Source: Ruminococcaceae bacterium FB2012 (lineage in GTDB: Bacteria > Bacillota > Clostridia > Oscillospirales > Ruminococcaceae). From it: a DNA stretch of 64,000 nucleotides. The translations under genes and the position numbers were made by a program. Shown piece by piece: positions 54,067 through 61,789 of this stretch (the first letter of the stretch is position 1; each line of letters begins with the position of its first letter). The notes below the pieces were generated by a model. It saw only the letters and a program-made list of their open reading frames with translations, was not told the DNA's origin and searched no databases. The DNA is taken from positions 1 to 64,000 of the forward strand of contig FMXS01000018.1 of assembly GCA_900104495.1 (NCBI GenBank), given 5' to 3'.

Positions 54067-54137
54067 TCAATTATCAACCTCCTAATGTTCATTGTAGTTG
54101 TCGTTCTTCTGTTCCTGTTTAGATCTGAATTGCTCAT
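54033..54137 (-). CDS. Possible small ORF overlapping excisionase start
   Basis: A 34-codon frame with AAAGGA nine bases before its ATG reads MSNSDLNRNRRTTTTMNIRR and ends inside the excisionase gene in another frame. It may act as a coupling leader that brings ribosomes to the excisionase start, or be a chance frame. No family is recognised. Confidence 0.3.
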   Translation of the reverse strand: MSNSDLNRNRRTTTTMNIRRLIIEWLKTKTRLKS

Positions 54138-54139
54138 TT

Positions 54140-54560
54140 TAAATCGTCCTTTCAAACTAAATTGTTTTCCGAAAAACAGCCCTTGACACCTGCCTCAAGC
54201 GGCGTAAATGCGTGCTTACAGCCCGTATTTCAGAATTTTGACACCATGATTTTGGTGAAGGACGGCAAATGGAGCCAAGGCTCTCATCCCCGCAAACCGC
54301 GTAGAATCGGCGGGCTTTGCCCGTCCGAGGTGGCTGTGCAGGCGGCTTTGACGCCAGCACTTTAACCTGCCGATACGGTAAAATATCCCCTTAATTCTGC
54401 ATTTTCGATCAACCTCCTTTTTCTCTCCGTGCCGTTCTTTTCTTCGCCATGATCTCCCTCACAGTCGCTCACAAATGCCCTGTGTCGCGTTCTATTCTCT
54501 CACTCGCTTTCCTGTCCGACCACTGCTGTTAGAGGCCACACGTCGCGTTGTGGTGCGAGA
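54140..54560. other. Non-coding stretch of the element
   Basis: No frame here has a ribosome site or a recognised domain. It includes a GC-rich stretch with short inverted repeats (CCCGCAAACCGCG and GGCGGGCTTTGCCCGTCC near 54290-54335) and a pyrimidine-rich stretch (54405-54520). It may hold replication or transfer sites, but none is identified. Confidence 0.4.
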
Positions 54561-54562
54561 TT

Positions 54563-54701
54563 CTACCGTCACCCGGAGGGCAAGTTGCCGGCACCCGCAG
54601 AGCTACCGTCACCCAGCTCTATCAACGCAGGTACGAGGTTTGGAGCACCTCGGGTGCCGGTAACCTCCACGCACACAAGGGCTCCCCCGCTACCGTCACC
54701 C
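54563..54701 (+). repeat. Iteron-like direct repeats at the end of the RepA-like gene
   Basis: CTACCGTCACCC occurs three times (54563-54574, 54603-54614, 54690-54701), and TCGTCACCCGG at about 54806 is a partial fourth. They lie at the 3' end of the ATPase gene. Spacing is irregular (40 and 87 bases). They may be binding sites for the encoded replication protein, or repeats in its glycine-rich tail. Confidence 0.5.
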
Positions 54702-55663
54702 GCACGGTCATACTCAAGCTCGATGATCCTGCTGCCGTGACTGCGCCGCCAAGTGAACTTTACTCCGAGAGAAGCAAGCTCATCGGTGTGCTGAATGAGA
54801 TCTCTCGTCACCCGGTTTGCGAAATACTGACCGCCGTACTTGCGGCTGAGCAGCTCACACAATGCTGTCGCCGAACCGACGAAAGACCTCTCATCAAGCA
54901 TCAGATCGTGAACAGCAAGCGCAAACATATCCCTCTTGTATGGCTCGATGCTATCGGTCACTACCCAGTGGTATCTGTCAAACTCGACACAGATTCCCTG
55001 GTTCTCGATGTCTCTACCGACACAGATCAGCTTGCCTTTACGACTGCCGCGCTGACTCTCCTGCAACACAAACTCCCCGTCAGCACAGCCGCTGATACCC
55101 GTTGTGCCGGAGATCATATTGAACGGATCGGCATCATAATTTTTTCGAGTGTGATGCACAAGCAGGATCGCGATCTCCATTTTGTCGGCAAGAATTTTCA
55201 GAGGAGTTAGTTCTTTGTAGTCAATGCCATAGCCGCTATCTGTCGATGATCTTACCTTTTGCAGCGTGTCGATGACTACAAGTTTGAGGTCGGGTTTGGT
55301 AGTTTTCAGTGCTTCAAGCTGTTCTTCAAGGCCGTTACCGATGCTGTCAGCGAGCAGTGCGAAGTCCAAATTGTCCGCAGGCTCATCGGTGAATTCATAG
55401 ACACGGTTCTGCAATCTGATGAGCGAATCCTCAAGTGCGAGATAGACGACTTGTCCTTTTAAGGTCTGATGTTTGAGGAAATCCTGTCCCTCTGCAACCG
55501 ACAAGCACAGGTCAAGCACGAGCCAGCTCTTGCCGACCTTCGGCGCTCCCGCGAGGATATACAGCCCCGGAGCCAACAGTCTGTCCACGATGAACGGTGT
55601 CCGCTGTAATGCGGTGTCCATTACATATTCGCAGCTGTAGAGCTGCAATTCTTTGTTCGGCAC
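54569..55663 (-). CDS. RepA-like AAA ATPase (replicative helicase/partner type)
   Basis: A 364-residue RecA-fold ATPase of the AAA_25/RepA group. Walker A is GAPKVGKSW (39-47), Walker B KLVVIDTL (about 130-137), and LLVHHTRK carries a sensor His, as in RSF1010 RepA-type hexameric helicases. The last 40 residues are rich in Gly and are encoded by the iteron-like repeats. The GTG at 55663 is chosen because GGAGG lies eight bases upstream. The upstream leader is the long structured RNA, so synthesis may be controlled by it. The protein probably supports replication of the excised circle. Confidence 0.85.
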   Translation of the reverse strand: MPNKELQLYSCEYVMDTALQRTPFIVDRLLAPGLYILAGAPKVGKSWLVLDLCLSVAEGQDFLKHQTLKGQVVYLALEDSLIRLQNRVYEFTDEPADNLDFALLADSIGNGLEEQLEALKTTKPDLKLVVIDTLQKVRSSTDSGYGIDYKELTPLKILADKMEIAILLVHHTRKNYDADPFNMISGTTGISGCADGEFVLQESQRGSRKGKLICVGRDIENQGICVEFDRYHWVVTDSIEPYKRDMFALAVHDLMLDERSFVGSATALCELLSRKYGGQYFANRVTRDLIQHTDELASLGVKFTWRRSHGSRIIELEYDRAGDGSGGALVCVEVTGTRGAPNLVPALIELGDGSSAGAGNLPSG

Positions 55664-55679
55664 GTTACGCACCTCCTTT

Positions 55680-56094
55680 CCGATTTGATATGTAAAAGTG
55701 GGAGTAGTATTCTTTTAGCGAACCCATGTGTAAGTTGCGCTTTTTTCAGCCGTTTGTGGGCGCACAGTTTATCCCGGACGGGGTATGACCCGATTTGGAA
55801 TTGTTGTGCGGCTGTGTTCGGCTGTGAAAAACACTCCCTCATTTATAAGGGAATGGCAAAGGCGCTTTGAGACCCCTGCGCAAATAATTAAAAAGTATCT
55901 CTGTTCTGCACAATCCATTCCATTTTGATTTATGCAATACTCCTTAACAATCTGATTTCTTTAGCAAAACAAAAAGCCCCTTACATATCAAAACGAACAG
56001 CAAAGCTGACGGTGTCTAAGCACTGTCTATCTGCGTATTCAATTTTGATATGTAAAGGGTTTTTGCCAAAATAAATATGTCCGGCCTTTCAGCC
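55680..56094 (-). ncRNA. Structured RNA locus, copy 2, leader of the RepA-like gene
   Basis: Transcription from the promoter at 56102-56130 would yield about 415 bases before the RepA-like gene. The 5' part forms a stem of about 21 bp (AAAAACCCTTTACATATCAA at 56045-56066 with its complement at 55973-55995) capped by GCTTTGCTGTTCG. The 3' domain has the CAGCCG/CGGCTG outer stem (55748 and 55821 regions) and CACA/TGTG inner stem. It ends CTCCCACTTTTACATATC next to the ribosome site. That last piece repeats the left arm of the long stem, so it could pair with the right arm instead: a possible switch. Copy 1 at 340-857 keeps the same parts. The family is not recognised. Confidence 0.62.
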
Positions 56095-56101
56095 TACTTA
56101 T

Positions 56102-56130
56102 ATTATATCAAACCTATGTTCGATTGCCAA
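56102..56130 (-). promoter_or_regulatory. Promoter of structured RNA copy 2
   Basis: Minus strand TTGGCA (56125-56130), 17 bases, TATAAT (56102-56107). The spacer and -10 flank resemble the copy 1 promoter (both read GATATAATATAA). Confidence 0.8.
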
Positions 56131-56549
56131 GAGGCGTTGTCGGATTTTGTAGGTTTGTACAGTGTCACATGGGGGATTGTGAGCGCTGTCATATTCAAGA
56201 TGACGGTTTGGCTATTCTCCTTACGCTATAGCGGGGGTCCGGGGGCTGCTGCCCCTGAGCCAGCTGCCTCGGCGGCTGCCAGTCCCCCAACGAGGGGCAG
56301 GTGGACAGCCGTAGGCGATGCTGGCTTTCACAAAGTTCCCCTTAAATGCTGCACTAATGTCAGCCTTTTTCTCACCGCCATATTTGGAAATATATCAGCG
56401 TCAACACATTGGCAGGGTCGGTAAATGTTGACCCTGTTTTCGTGCTGACCCTGTGGGCATTTCTCATTGCTGAAAAAGCAGTTGACAGAACAGGCTTTCT
56501 GTGCTAATATTTCATTTGAAAATACTCTGAAAAACAGCGAGGTGATTTT
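56131..56549 (+). promoter_or_regulatory. Leader of the cargo operon with terminator and promoter
   Basis: No gene is supported. A hairpin CAGGGTC/GACCCTG with four T (56412-56440) would stop incoming transcripts. The promoter TTGACA (56482-56487), 17 bases, TAATAT (56505-56510) serves the sigma gene at 56550. The GC-rich segment 56225-56320 carries GGGGGCTGCTGCCCC-like palindromes similar to those near 42.2 kb. Confidence 0.65.
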
Positions 56550-57095
56550 GTGATACCGATGATCTATCTTAGTTCACTTGATACTCAGGAAGACAGATCA
56601 AAATTTGAAGAGATATATCAAAAATACAGAAGCAAAATGTATGGTATAGCATATTCAATTCTTGGGAACAATGAGGATTCCGAAGATGCAGTACATAATG
56701 CCTTTGTAAAGCTCGCCGATGAATTTACAAATATTTCACATTTATCCTGTAACGAAATCACTTCCTATATCGTTATTATTATTAGGAACGCTGCAATTGA
56801 TATCTATAGAAGGAACAAAAGAGATCGGGAGATCAAGGAGCCTATCGAGGCTATAAAAGACGAGACCGATATTGATTTTTCTGATATCATAATCACAAAA
56901 GAAATGATGCTTTCAGCTGTGAAACAGCTTCCTGAAAAATATAAAGATGTGTTGTTTTTGTACTATTACGAACAGCGTTCCTCAAAGGAAACAGCACAGC
57001 TTCTCGGTATCTCCGAGAGCGATGTGAGAGTCGCTGCTTATAGAGCAAAGGCTATGCTAAGAAAGATCCTGAAGGGAGATGATAGGAATGGCTGA
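56550..57095 (+). CDS. RNA polymerase sigma factor, ECF/sigma-70 family, on the element
   Basis: The 181-residue protein starts at GTG 56550 after GAGGTG. Region 2: FEEIYQKYRSKMYGIAYSIL and YIVIIIRNAAIDIYRRNKR. Region 4: LPEKYKDVLFLYYYEQRSSK with HTH ETAQLLGISESDVRVAAYRA. It is the closest relative in the window of the chromosomal sigma factor at 7716 (both have LD-QED and IYRR-KR). It overlaps the anti-sigma gene and likely drives the cargo operon, perhaps also chromosomal promoters. Confidence 0.88.
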   Translation: MIPMIYLSSLDTQEDRSKFEEIYQKYRSKMYGIAYSILGNNEDSEDAVHNAFVKLADEFTNISHLSCNEITSYIVIIIRNAAIDIYRRNKRDREIKEPIEAIKDETDIDFSDIIITKEMMLSAVKQLPEKYKDVLFLYYYEQRSSKETAQLLGISESDVRVAAYRAKAMLRKILKGDDRNG

Positions 57096-57762
57096 TAAAG
57101 ATTTCAAAGATCTATTAGGAGAAGCGTTGATGACCAATTATGAGCAAACTCTTGATTCTGCTGGCAGTGATCATGTCTTTTCTGATGGCTTTGAAAAGGA
57201 AATGGATAAGCTCATCAAGCGAAGACGCAAGCCCTATTACAAGCTGGTAAACACCTTTGGAAAAAGAGTTGCTTGTATCGCTGTTGTAGTAGTTGTCGCT
57301 GCGTCAACAACTGTCCTGAGCTTTGCATCATTAAGAGAGCCTGTCTTCAATTTCTTTATCAACCTATTTTCTGATCACTCCACTATCAGTACGGATTCCA
57401 ATATTTCTAAAGCATATCCGGATATTAATAGAGCCAAGTATGCTATAACAAATGATATATCTGAATATAAAGTTGAAAAAGAATACTCAAACGCCAACGA
57501 AAACTATATCCATTATCAGAGTGGAGAAAAACAGATCATCTTCACACAGAGCGAAATAAATGATTATAATAAGAATTTCAATACTGAAGGTCAGCAGATC
57601 GATAATTTACAGATAAATGGCTATGATGCAATTGGTTATTTTGATAATCACGGTATGTACTCAATAGTATGGAACAACGGAGAATATATCTTTGATTTAA
57701 ACTCCAACATTGGTAAGGATGCACTAATTGAGATGGCTGAATCTGTGCAAAAGGTAGAATAA
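57088..57762 (+). CDS. DUF4367 membrane anti-sigma factor, on the element
   Basis: A 224-residue protein from ATG 57088 (GGGAG upstream; 8-base overlap with the sigma gene). HVFSDGFEKEMDKLIKRRRK and KPYYKLVNTF precede one membrane helix (IAVVVVVAASTTVLSFASL, about 65-83). The outer DUF4367 domain ends in VWNNGEYIFDLNSNIGKDAL. It parallels the chromosomal anti-sigma factor at 8236 in length and motifs. It should hold the 56550 sigma factor until an outside signal releases it. Confidence 0.82.
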   Translation: MADKDFKDLLGEALMTNYEQTLDSAGSDHVFSDGFEKEMDKLIKRRRKPYYKLVNTFGKRVACIAVVVVVAASTTVLSFASLREPVFNFFINLFSDHSTISTDSNISKAYPDINRAKYAITNDISEYKVEKEYSNANENYIHYQSGEKQIIFTQSEINDYNKNFNTEGQQIDNLQINGYDAIGYFDNHGMYSIVWNNGEYIFDLNSNIGKDALIEMAESVQKVE

Positions 57763-57783
57763 TAGAATATACTGTAACGTTTT

Positions 57784-57850
57784 CCCCCTTTGTTTCGTTA
57801 TTATTTTCAGAAAGAGATTTCTGAGAGATAATTTCAAGCAAAGGGGGTGT
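57784..57850 (+). promoter_or_regulatory. Hairpin that can mask the ribosome site of the 57855 gene
   Basis: CCCCCTTT (57784-57791) is complementary to AAAGGGGG (about 57841-57848), which is the Shine-Dalgarno site of the next gene. Between them TCAGAAA/TTTCTGA forms a smaller stem. Folding would block translation of the first secreted protein. Confidence 0.5.
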
Positions 57851-57854
57851 TTTT

Positions 57855-58256
57855 ATGAAACGTATGCTGTTGGTAGTAATGTCTCTTGTTATGATACTCG
57901 GTTTATGCAGCTTTGCGCCGCCAGATGATCCGGTTTCACCTGATTATCTATATACAAGCCGCTGTAGCTCTTTGCTTTCTATCTCAGGACTAAATGCAAC
58001 CTGTACCAGTAATTTGATAGGTTATTATGGAGAAACGACTAAGATCATTGTTACACAAACCTTACAGGTCAAAGACGGAAATCAGTGGAGAACGAGTTCA
58101 TCGTGGAGTCATACTTATTATGACTATTCGTGCCAGTTCACAAACAGCAAGACTGTTTATTCCGGCAACACATATCGTGTGAAGTCCGAGTTCAAGGTAT
58201 ACGCAGGGACAAATTATGAGACGGTGTATAGCTACAGCACAACTAAGACGACCTGA
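57855..58256 (+). CDS. Small secreted protein (133 aa), unknown family
   Basis: A Sec signal peptide (MKRMLLVVMSLVMILGLCSF, then APP) is followed by about 110 residues rich in Ser, Thr and Tyr, with three Cys after the signal (in TSRCSSLL, NATCTSN and DYSCQFT). No lipobox of good quality is seen. Beta-rich composition suggests a small extracellular fold. AAAGGGGG precedes the ATG. It lies between the anti-sigma gene and the second secreted protein, ahead of ABC export genes. It may be the exported or sensed product of the module. No homologue is recognised. Confidence 0.7.
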   Translation: MKRMLLVVMSLVMILGLCSFAPPDDPVSPDYLYTSRCSSLLSISGLNATCTSNLIGYYGETTKIIVTQTLQVKDGNQWRTSSSWSHTYYDYSCQFTNSKTVYSGNTYRVKSEFKVYAGTNYETVYSYSTTKTT

Positions 58257-58303
58257 TCTGAGACGGCTTATTTGCGGAATGGAGGGTGATACCATTGGTT
58301 TTG

Positions 58304-58339
58304 AGTATATAGTACTATATACTTGACGAAGTCAAGTAT
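58304..58339 (+). repeat. Perfect 20-bp palindrome and adjoining hairpin
   Basis: AGTATATAGTACTATATACT (58304-58323) is its own reverse complement. It overlaps a second stem ATACTTGAC-GAA-GTCAAGTAT (58319-58339). They lie 70 bases upstream of the promoter of the next gene and could be an operator or a processing site. Confidence 0.6.
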
Positions 58340-58406
58340 CGGTCGAGTTTTATGGTGCTAAATTTAGGATTCAGTGGAAAACTGATTTGATTCAGGGACA
58401 AGAGCA

Positions 58407-58435
58407 TTGACTTTTAATATGTGTCGTGCTACAAT
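58407..58435 (+). promoter_or_regulatory. Promoter of the second secreted-protein gene
   Basis: TTGACT (58407-58412), 17 bases, TACAAT (58430-58435). The AGGAGG site starts about 5 bases later, so the mRNA leader would be very short. Confidence 0.7.
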
Positions 58436-58453
58436 TAATAGGAGGTACATCTT

Positions 58454-58953
58454 ATGAAAAAGATATCAAGGAAGCTTACTGTTAGAGCATAGTATCAGCT
58501 TTTATTATCTGTATGATGTCAGCTTTAACAGTTTATGCATCCTCAATCACCCCTGTAACTGGGAGAATTGAAGTTGAACACCCTGGTACGGTTGGTTACG
58601 ATTATTCCTCTTTACACGCTGTCAATACTTCAATATATGACAGCACACGTTTCTATTGGACTGCAAGCGTAGAGAATGAACCTACCGATATTTCATCTAC
58701 ACAAACCGCTGTCGAATGGAAAATATATAAGAACAATACCTTGTTTTCGTCTGTCGGTTCTAAAACAGGGTTTGAAGTTGGTAATACAGAATCTTATGGT
58801 ACAGTAATCACATTACTTGGTTCTGGCCAAAAGCCATATGGTAAGCTGAATAATATGTATAAGATGTACATCAATGTATCTCTCTGCCCTCCTGCATATT
58901 ATTATTACACAACTCTCAACTTTGGCGGTGTGTTCTACGGATATAATAACTGA
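58454..58953 (+). pseudogene. Secreted protein gene with frameshift in the signal peptide
   Basis: AGGAGG and ATG 58454 begin MKKISRKLTVRA, then TAG at 58490. In another frame the sequence SIVSAFIICMMSALTVYASS continues directly, giving an ideal Sec signal peptide if the two are joined by one extra base (or loss of two). The mature part of about 135 residues is beta-rich, with Tyr and Ser abundant and one Cys (SLCPPAYYYY), and matches no known family. Without a frameshift event the product is not exported; an internal ATG at 58513 lacks a ribosome site. Mutation, programmed shifting or sequencing error are all possible. Confidence 0.65.
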
Positions 58954-58967
58954 AAGGATCTATAACA

Positions 58968-59630
58968 ATGACAGTCTCATCTTTGTTTGAGGATATATCC
59001 GCTTTTTTCAGAGGTCTGTTTTCAGGAGAACCGTTAGATATCATCTGGCAGGGAGTATTTTTCATGTTCGGTCTTGTCTTTGTTATTATTCTGTGGCTGA
59101 TAGTCGGATATAAGCTCAGAATGAATACTCCAAAAAAGATAATGCTCATCCTGTCAAGCACTGTGTATCTCTGGTATTTTGCTTCCGAGAGATTTCCAGT
59201 TACGCTTGAAAAGGCAACACTTACATTTGATATGATTCCATCTGAGGGGCTCATTTTCAAGCAGCTCTGGGTGCCGTTCTATCAGTTCTCTGGTATCGGA
59301 ATGGTATTTGAGATCTATTACAAGCAAATGATATTCTTTGCGGTCATAGGCTTCATCTTTGCGCTGTCGGTCAAAAGATTCAAGTCACCGATAGCGTTCG
59401 GGATATTCACCGTAGCCGCCTTACTGTTTGAACCGTTGTTTGCAGTCGTTAACAATCTGCTCCACGGCGGCCTCAGCAAGACTTATGATCTCGCTGTTCT
59501 TATCATAGGGATACCTTTAATGTTTGTAGGCTATGGCCTTGCAAGACTTCTTATCACACTTAACGGAGAGCTATATACCAAGCTGCATACGCCGGTCACG
59601 AAACGAGCCTCGGAGAGCATGAAGATATGA
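58968..59630 (+). CDS. Integral membrane protein (about six helices), unknown family
   Basis: The 220-residue protein has helices near 27-47, 57-75, 105-125, 118-132, 140-160 and 172-195, with a short cytoplasmic tail. KLRMNTPKK after the first helix is positively charged, placing that loop inside. No family motif is recognised; the size and layout recall small immunity or VanZ-like proteins, without proof. AAGGA precedes the ATG. Its stop overlaps the start of the next permease, so it belongs to the transport operon. Confidence 0.65.
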   Translation: MTVSSLFEDISAFFRGLFSGEPLDIIWQGVFFMFGLVFVIILWLIVGYKLRMNTPKKIMLILSSTVYLWYFASERFPVTLEKATLTFDMIPSEGLIFKQLWVPFYQFSGIGMVFEIYYKQMIFFAVIGFIFALSVKRFKSPIAFGIFTVAALLFEPLFAVVNNLLHGGLSKTYDLAVLIIGIPLMFVGYGLARLLITLNGELYTKLHTPVTKRASESMKI

Positions 59631-60682
59631 GACAGACAAAAGCCGCATTTTCGGAAATACTAAACGAACATAAAAGCAGACCGCTCATCAGTGTAACTAT
59701 CTATCTGACTGTAACGGTCTGCTTTCTTGCGGCTTTTATCAGTATGAGAGTGCTTCAAAAGGATGCTGTCATCTTTGAGGATCAGTATTCTGCAAGATGC
59801 ACCTACAAGGATATTATCCTTGATACAGTACAGTACGGTTCAGCCGCAGAGCTTGCTGCCTCGCTGACAAAGCTTAACGATATTGGTGCAAGTGTCAAAG
59901 GAGTCGGTTTTTCCTCGGTAGATGATCCGCTTACATTTGAGCTTGAGGGCTTGGGTAGGATGAGTGCCGGAATGAAGGTTATTCCCGACAGCGAATATGC
60001 GTATCCCGATGGGAGTATCGTTTGCCCGGATATCGCAGCATACGACGGCAAGAGTATCTCTGTCGGTGATACGATCACATATTTCGGACAGAGCTTTACC
60101 GTTGCCGACATCAAAGCGGAAGGACAGCTTTCATTCTCTGAATTGGCCACGCTTGATGTGAAGGACTATTCGGTCAGTATCGAGAGCATAGTGTTCTACG
60201 AGCCTCCCGATGTCAAAACACTTGACCGCCTTAGCTCGCTGCTTAAAACACATGAAGACATACAAAGCGAATATGAGCTCGCTGCTGACAGCAACCAAAA
60301 AATATACGCCGATCAGCTTTTGATAACGATCCTGATCTGCGTGCTTTCCGCACTTATCATAGTAACACTTTTCAAGGCGCTTATGCGTATGCTGCTCCCG
60401 AGGATAGCAATGCTGCGTATCTTCGGCTGCCGGAACGGCTTTGTGGTGTTCTTCTTCCTGCTAACGCTTGTGTGGTATATCATACTCTCATTTACGGTGG
60501 CTGTGTTTATTGACTCTCTCTGTAACGGAGTATATTCGCGCTTCACGCTTGAAAATGCTGTGCCGTTCGGTATGCAAAGCATGGCCCTGCTGTTTACGCT
60601 GATCGTTTCCCTCATATTCACGCTTCCCGCGTGTATCAGGGCGGCAAGGTGCGCTCCGGCTCGCCTCGGGATAAGGAGGTAG
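59627..60682 (+). CDS. FtsX-like ABC permease, on the element
   Basis: The ATG overlaps the previous stop (ATGA). The 351-residue protein has one N-terminal helix (about 20-40), an outer domain (45-225), and three C-terminal helices (about 232-255, 268-295, 310-335). RIAMLRIFGCRNGFVV is the coupling loop between the second and third helices, as in the chromosomal permease at 9010 (SVLRLAGCTRG). Together with the 60686 protein it should form a heteromeric MacB-type pore. Confidence 0.78.
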   Translation: MRQTKAAFSEILNEHKSRPLISVTIYLTVTVCFLAAFISMRVLQKDAVIFEDQYSARCTYKDIILDTVQYGSAAELAASLTKLNDIGASVKGVGFSSVDDPLTFELEGLGRMSAGMKVIPDSEYAYPDGSIVCPDIAAYDGKSISVGDTITYFGQSFTVADIKAEGQLSFSELATLDVKDYSVSIESIVFYEPPDVKTLDRLSSLLKTHEDIQSEYELAADSNQKIYADQLLITILICVLSALIIVTLFKALMRMLLPRIAMLRIFGCRNGFVVFFFLLTLVWYIILSFTVAVFIDSLCNGVYSRFTLENAVPFGMQSMALLFTLIVSLIFTLPACIRAARCAPARLGIRR

Positions 60683-60685
60683 GCT

Positions 60686-61789
60686 ATGGACAGACTGAAA
60701 AAATATCTGATCGCAGCCCTCGATCAGCTTTCGGGAAGCGCTGTGCTGATAGTGATCCTCTGTATCGAGTTTACAGTCATGTTCTGCTGTTCCTGCATCT
60801 GCTATGGTGCTTTGGAGCTTTACTCCACCCGTCAGAAAATGTATGAGCATAACGGTATGGATAAGTTTTACTATGTAAGATTTCCCGACAGCGACAACAC
60901 CGAGGAGCTTGTCAAAGCACAGACAGGTCTTGATGCTATGCGCTTCACCTATGCAAACAAGACTGCCTCGGATTACAATGTGATGGTATATGACAAAACA
61001 GCAATTGACCGGATAAATGTGGTGCTTTCCTCCGGCAAGAGGATAGACACCGAAAAAAGCTATCCCGCTGTTCCATGCTATATGACAAGCGGGATGGGAT
61101 ACAGAACAGGCGAGACCGTAACGCTAAAGAATGCAGATGAGTCTCCCATAGGTGAGTTCTATGTCTGCGGGATAATCGAGAATGATGTGGTCTTCTCCCC
61201 CAACTACGGCTTCGACTACAAAAAGCAATTTGTGATCGCATACGACCCGGAGGACAAGGTGAGCCGGGATCAGTTCGCAATGCATTTCTATGCGGTGGAC
61301 ACCTCGCCGATCCCCGGCTTTTCCGAGCGCTTTAAGCCGCTCATCGACGAAAAGCTGTATCAGTCATTTGACTATTATTACAGCGAGCGAAACAAGCTTG
61401 AGCGTGACCGCATTCTGCCGTATGAGCTTCTGACCATTGCCTTTGCGCTGCTCTCGCTTACAGGTCTTTTGTCAAGTGCTGTGCTGTCTGTCGAGAAGAT
61501 ACGAGGCACAGTCGGGATATACTATATGACAGGCGCAAAGCGGAGAGATGTTTATCTGATACTATTCCTCAAAAACCTGATGATAACACTTCTACCGGCA
61601 CTTGTATCTCTGCCGGTGATAACGTACCTTCGCAGCAGCGAATTGGCGCAGACCACGCTCATATCCTACAAGGGATATCTTATCGCGGCGGCTGCGGCGT
61701 TTACGGCACTCATCATCTCAAATCTGATACTGATTGCCGCAATAAGCAGGAAAAACCTGACCGACACATTAAAGAGGGTGCAGACATGA
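60686..61789 (+). CDS. FtsX-like ABC permease, on the element
   Basis: AAGGAGGTAGGCT precedes ATG 60686. The 367-residue protein follows the same plan: helix at about 18-40, outer domain to 250, helices near 253-275, 295-322 and 330-355. GTVGIYYMTGAKRRDVYLIL is the ATPase-coupling loop. Its last codons overlap the ATPase gene start by 4 bases. It pairs with the 59627 permease and the 61786 ATPase. Confidence 0.78.
   Translation: MDRLKKYLIAALDQLSGSAVLIVILCIEFTVMFCCSCICYGALELYSTRQKMYEHNGMDKFYYVRFPDSDNTEELVKAQTGLDAMRFTYANKTASDYNVMVYDKTAIDRINVVLSSGKRIDTEKSYPAVPCYMTSGMGYRTGETVTLKNADESPIGEFYVCGIIENDVVFSPNYGFDYKKQFVIAYDPEDKVSRDQFAMHFYAVDTSPIPGFSERFKPLIDEKLYQSFDYYYSERNKLERDRILPYELLTIAFALLSLTGLLSSAVLSVEKIRGTVGIYYMTGAKRRDVYLILFLKNLMITLLPALVSLPVITYLRSSELAQTTLISYKGYLIAAAAAFTALIISNLILIAAISRKNLTDTLKRVQT

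Noticed and set aside
54548..55210. A long plus-strand frame opposite the RepA-like gene
   Set aside because: It is antisense to a gene with intact Walker motifs and has no domain or ribosome site.
55680..56094. Group II intron, retron or tmRNA as explanation of the RNA copies
   Set aside because: No reverse transcriptase, no domain V-like hairpin and no tRNA-like end were found.
56077..56424. A 115-codon plus-strand frame
   Set aside because: It overlaps the RNA promoter and repeat DNA, has no ribosome site and shows biased Ala/Pro content.
58454..58953. Lactococcin 972-type bacteriocin
   Set aside because: The transporter context fits, but the mature sequence lacks the Gly-Trp and Tyr-His patterns of that family.
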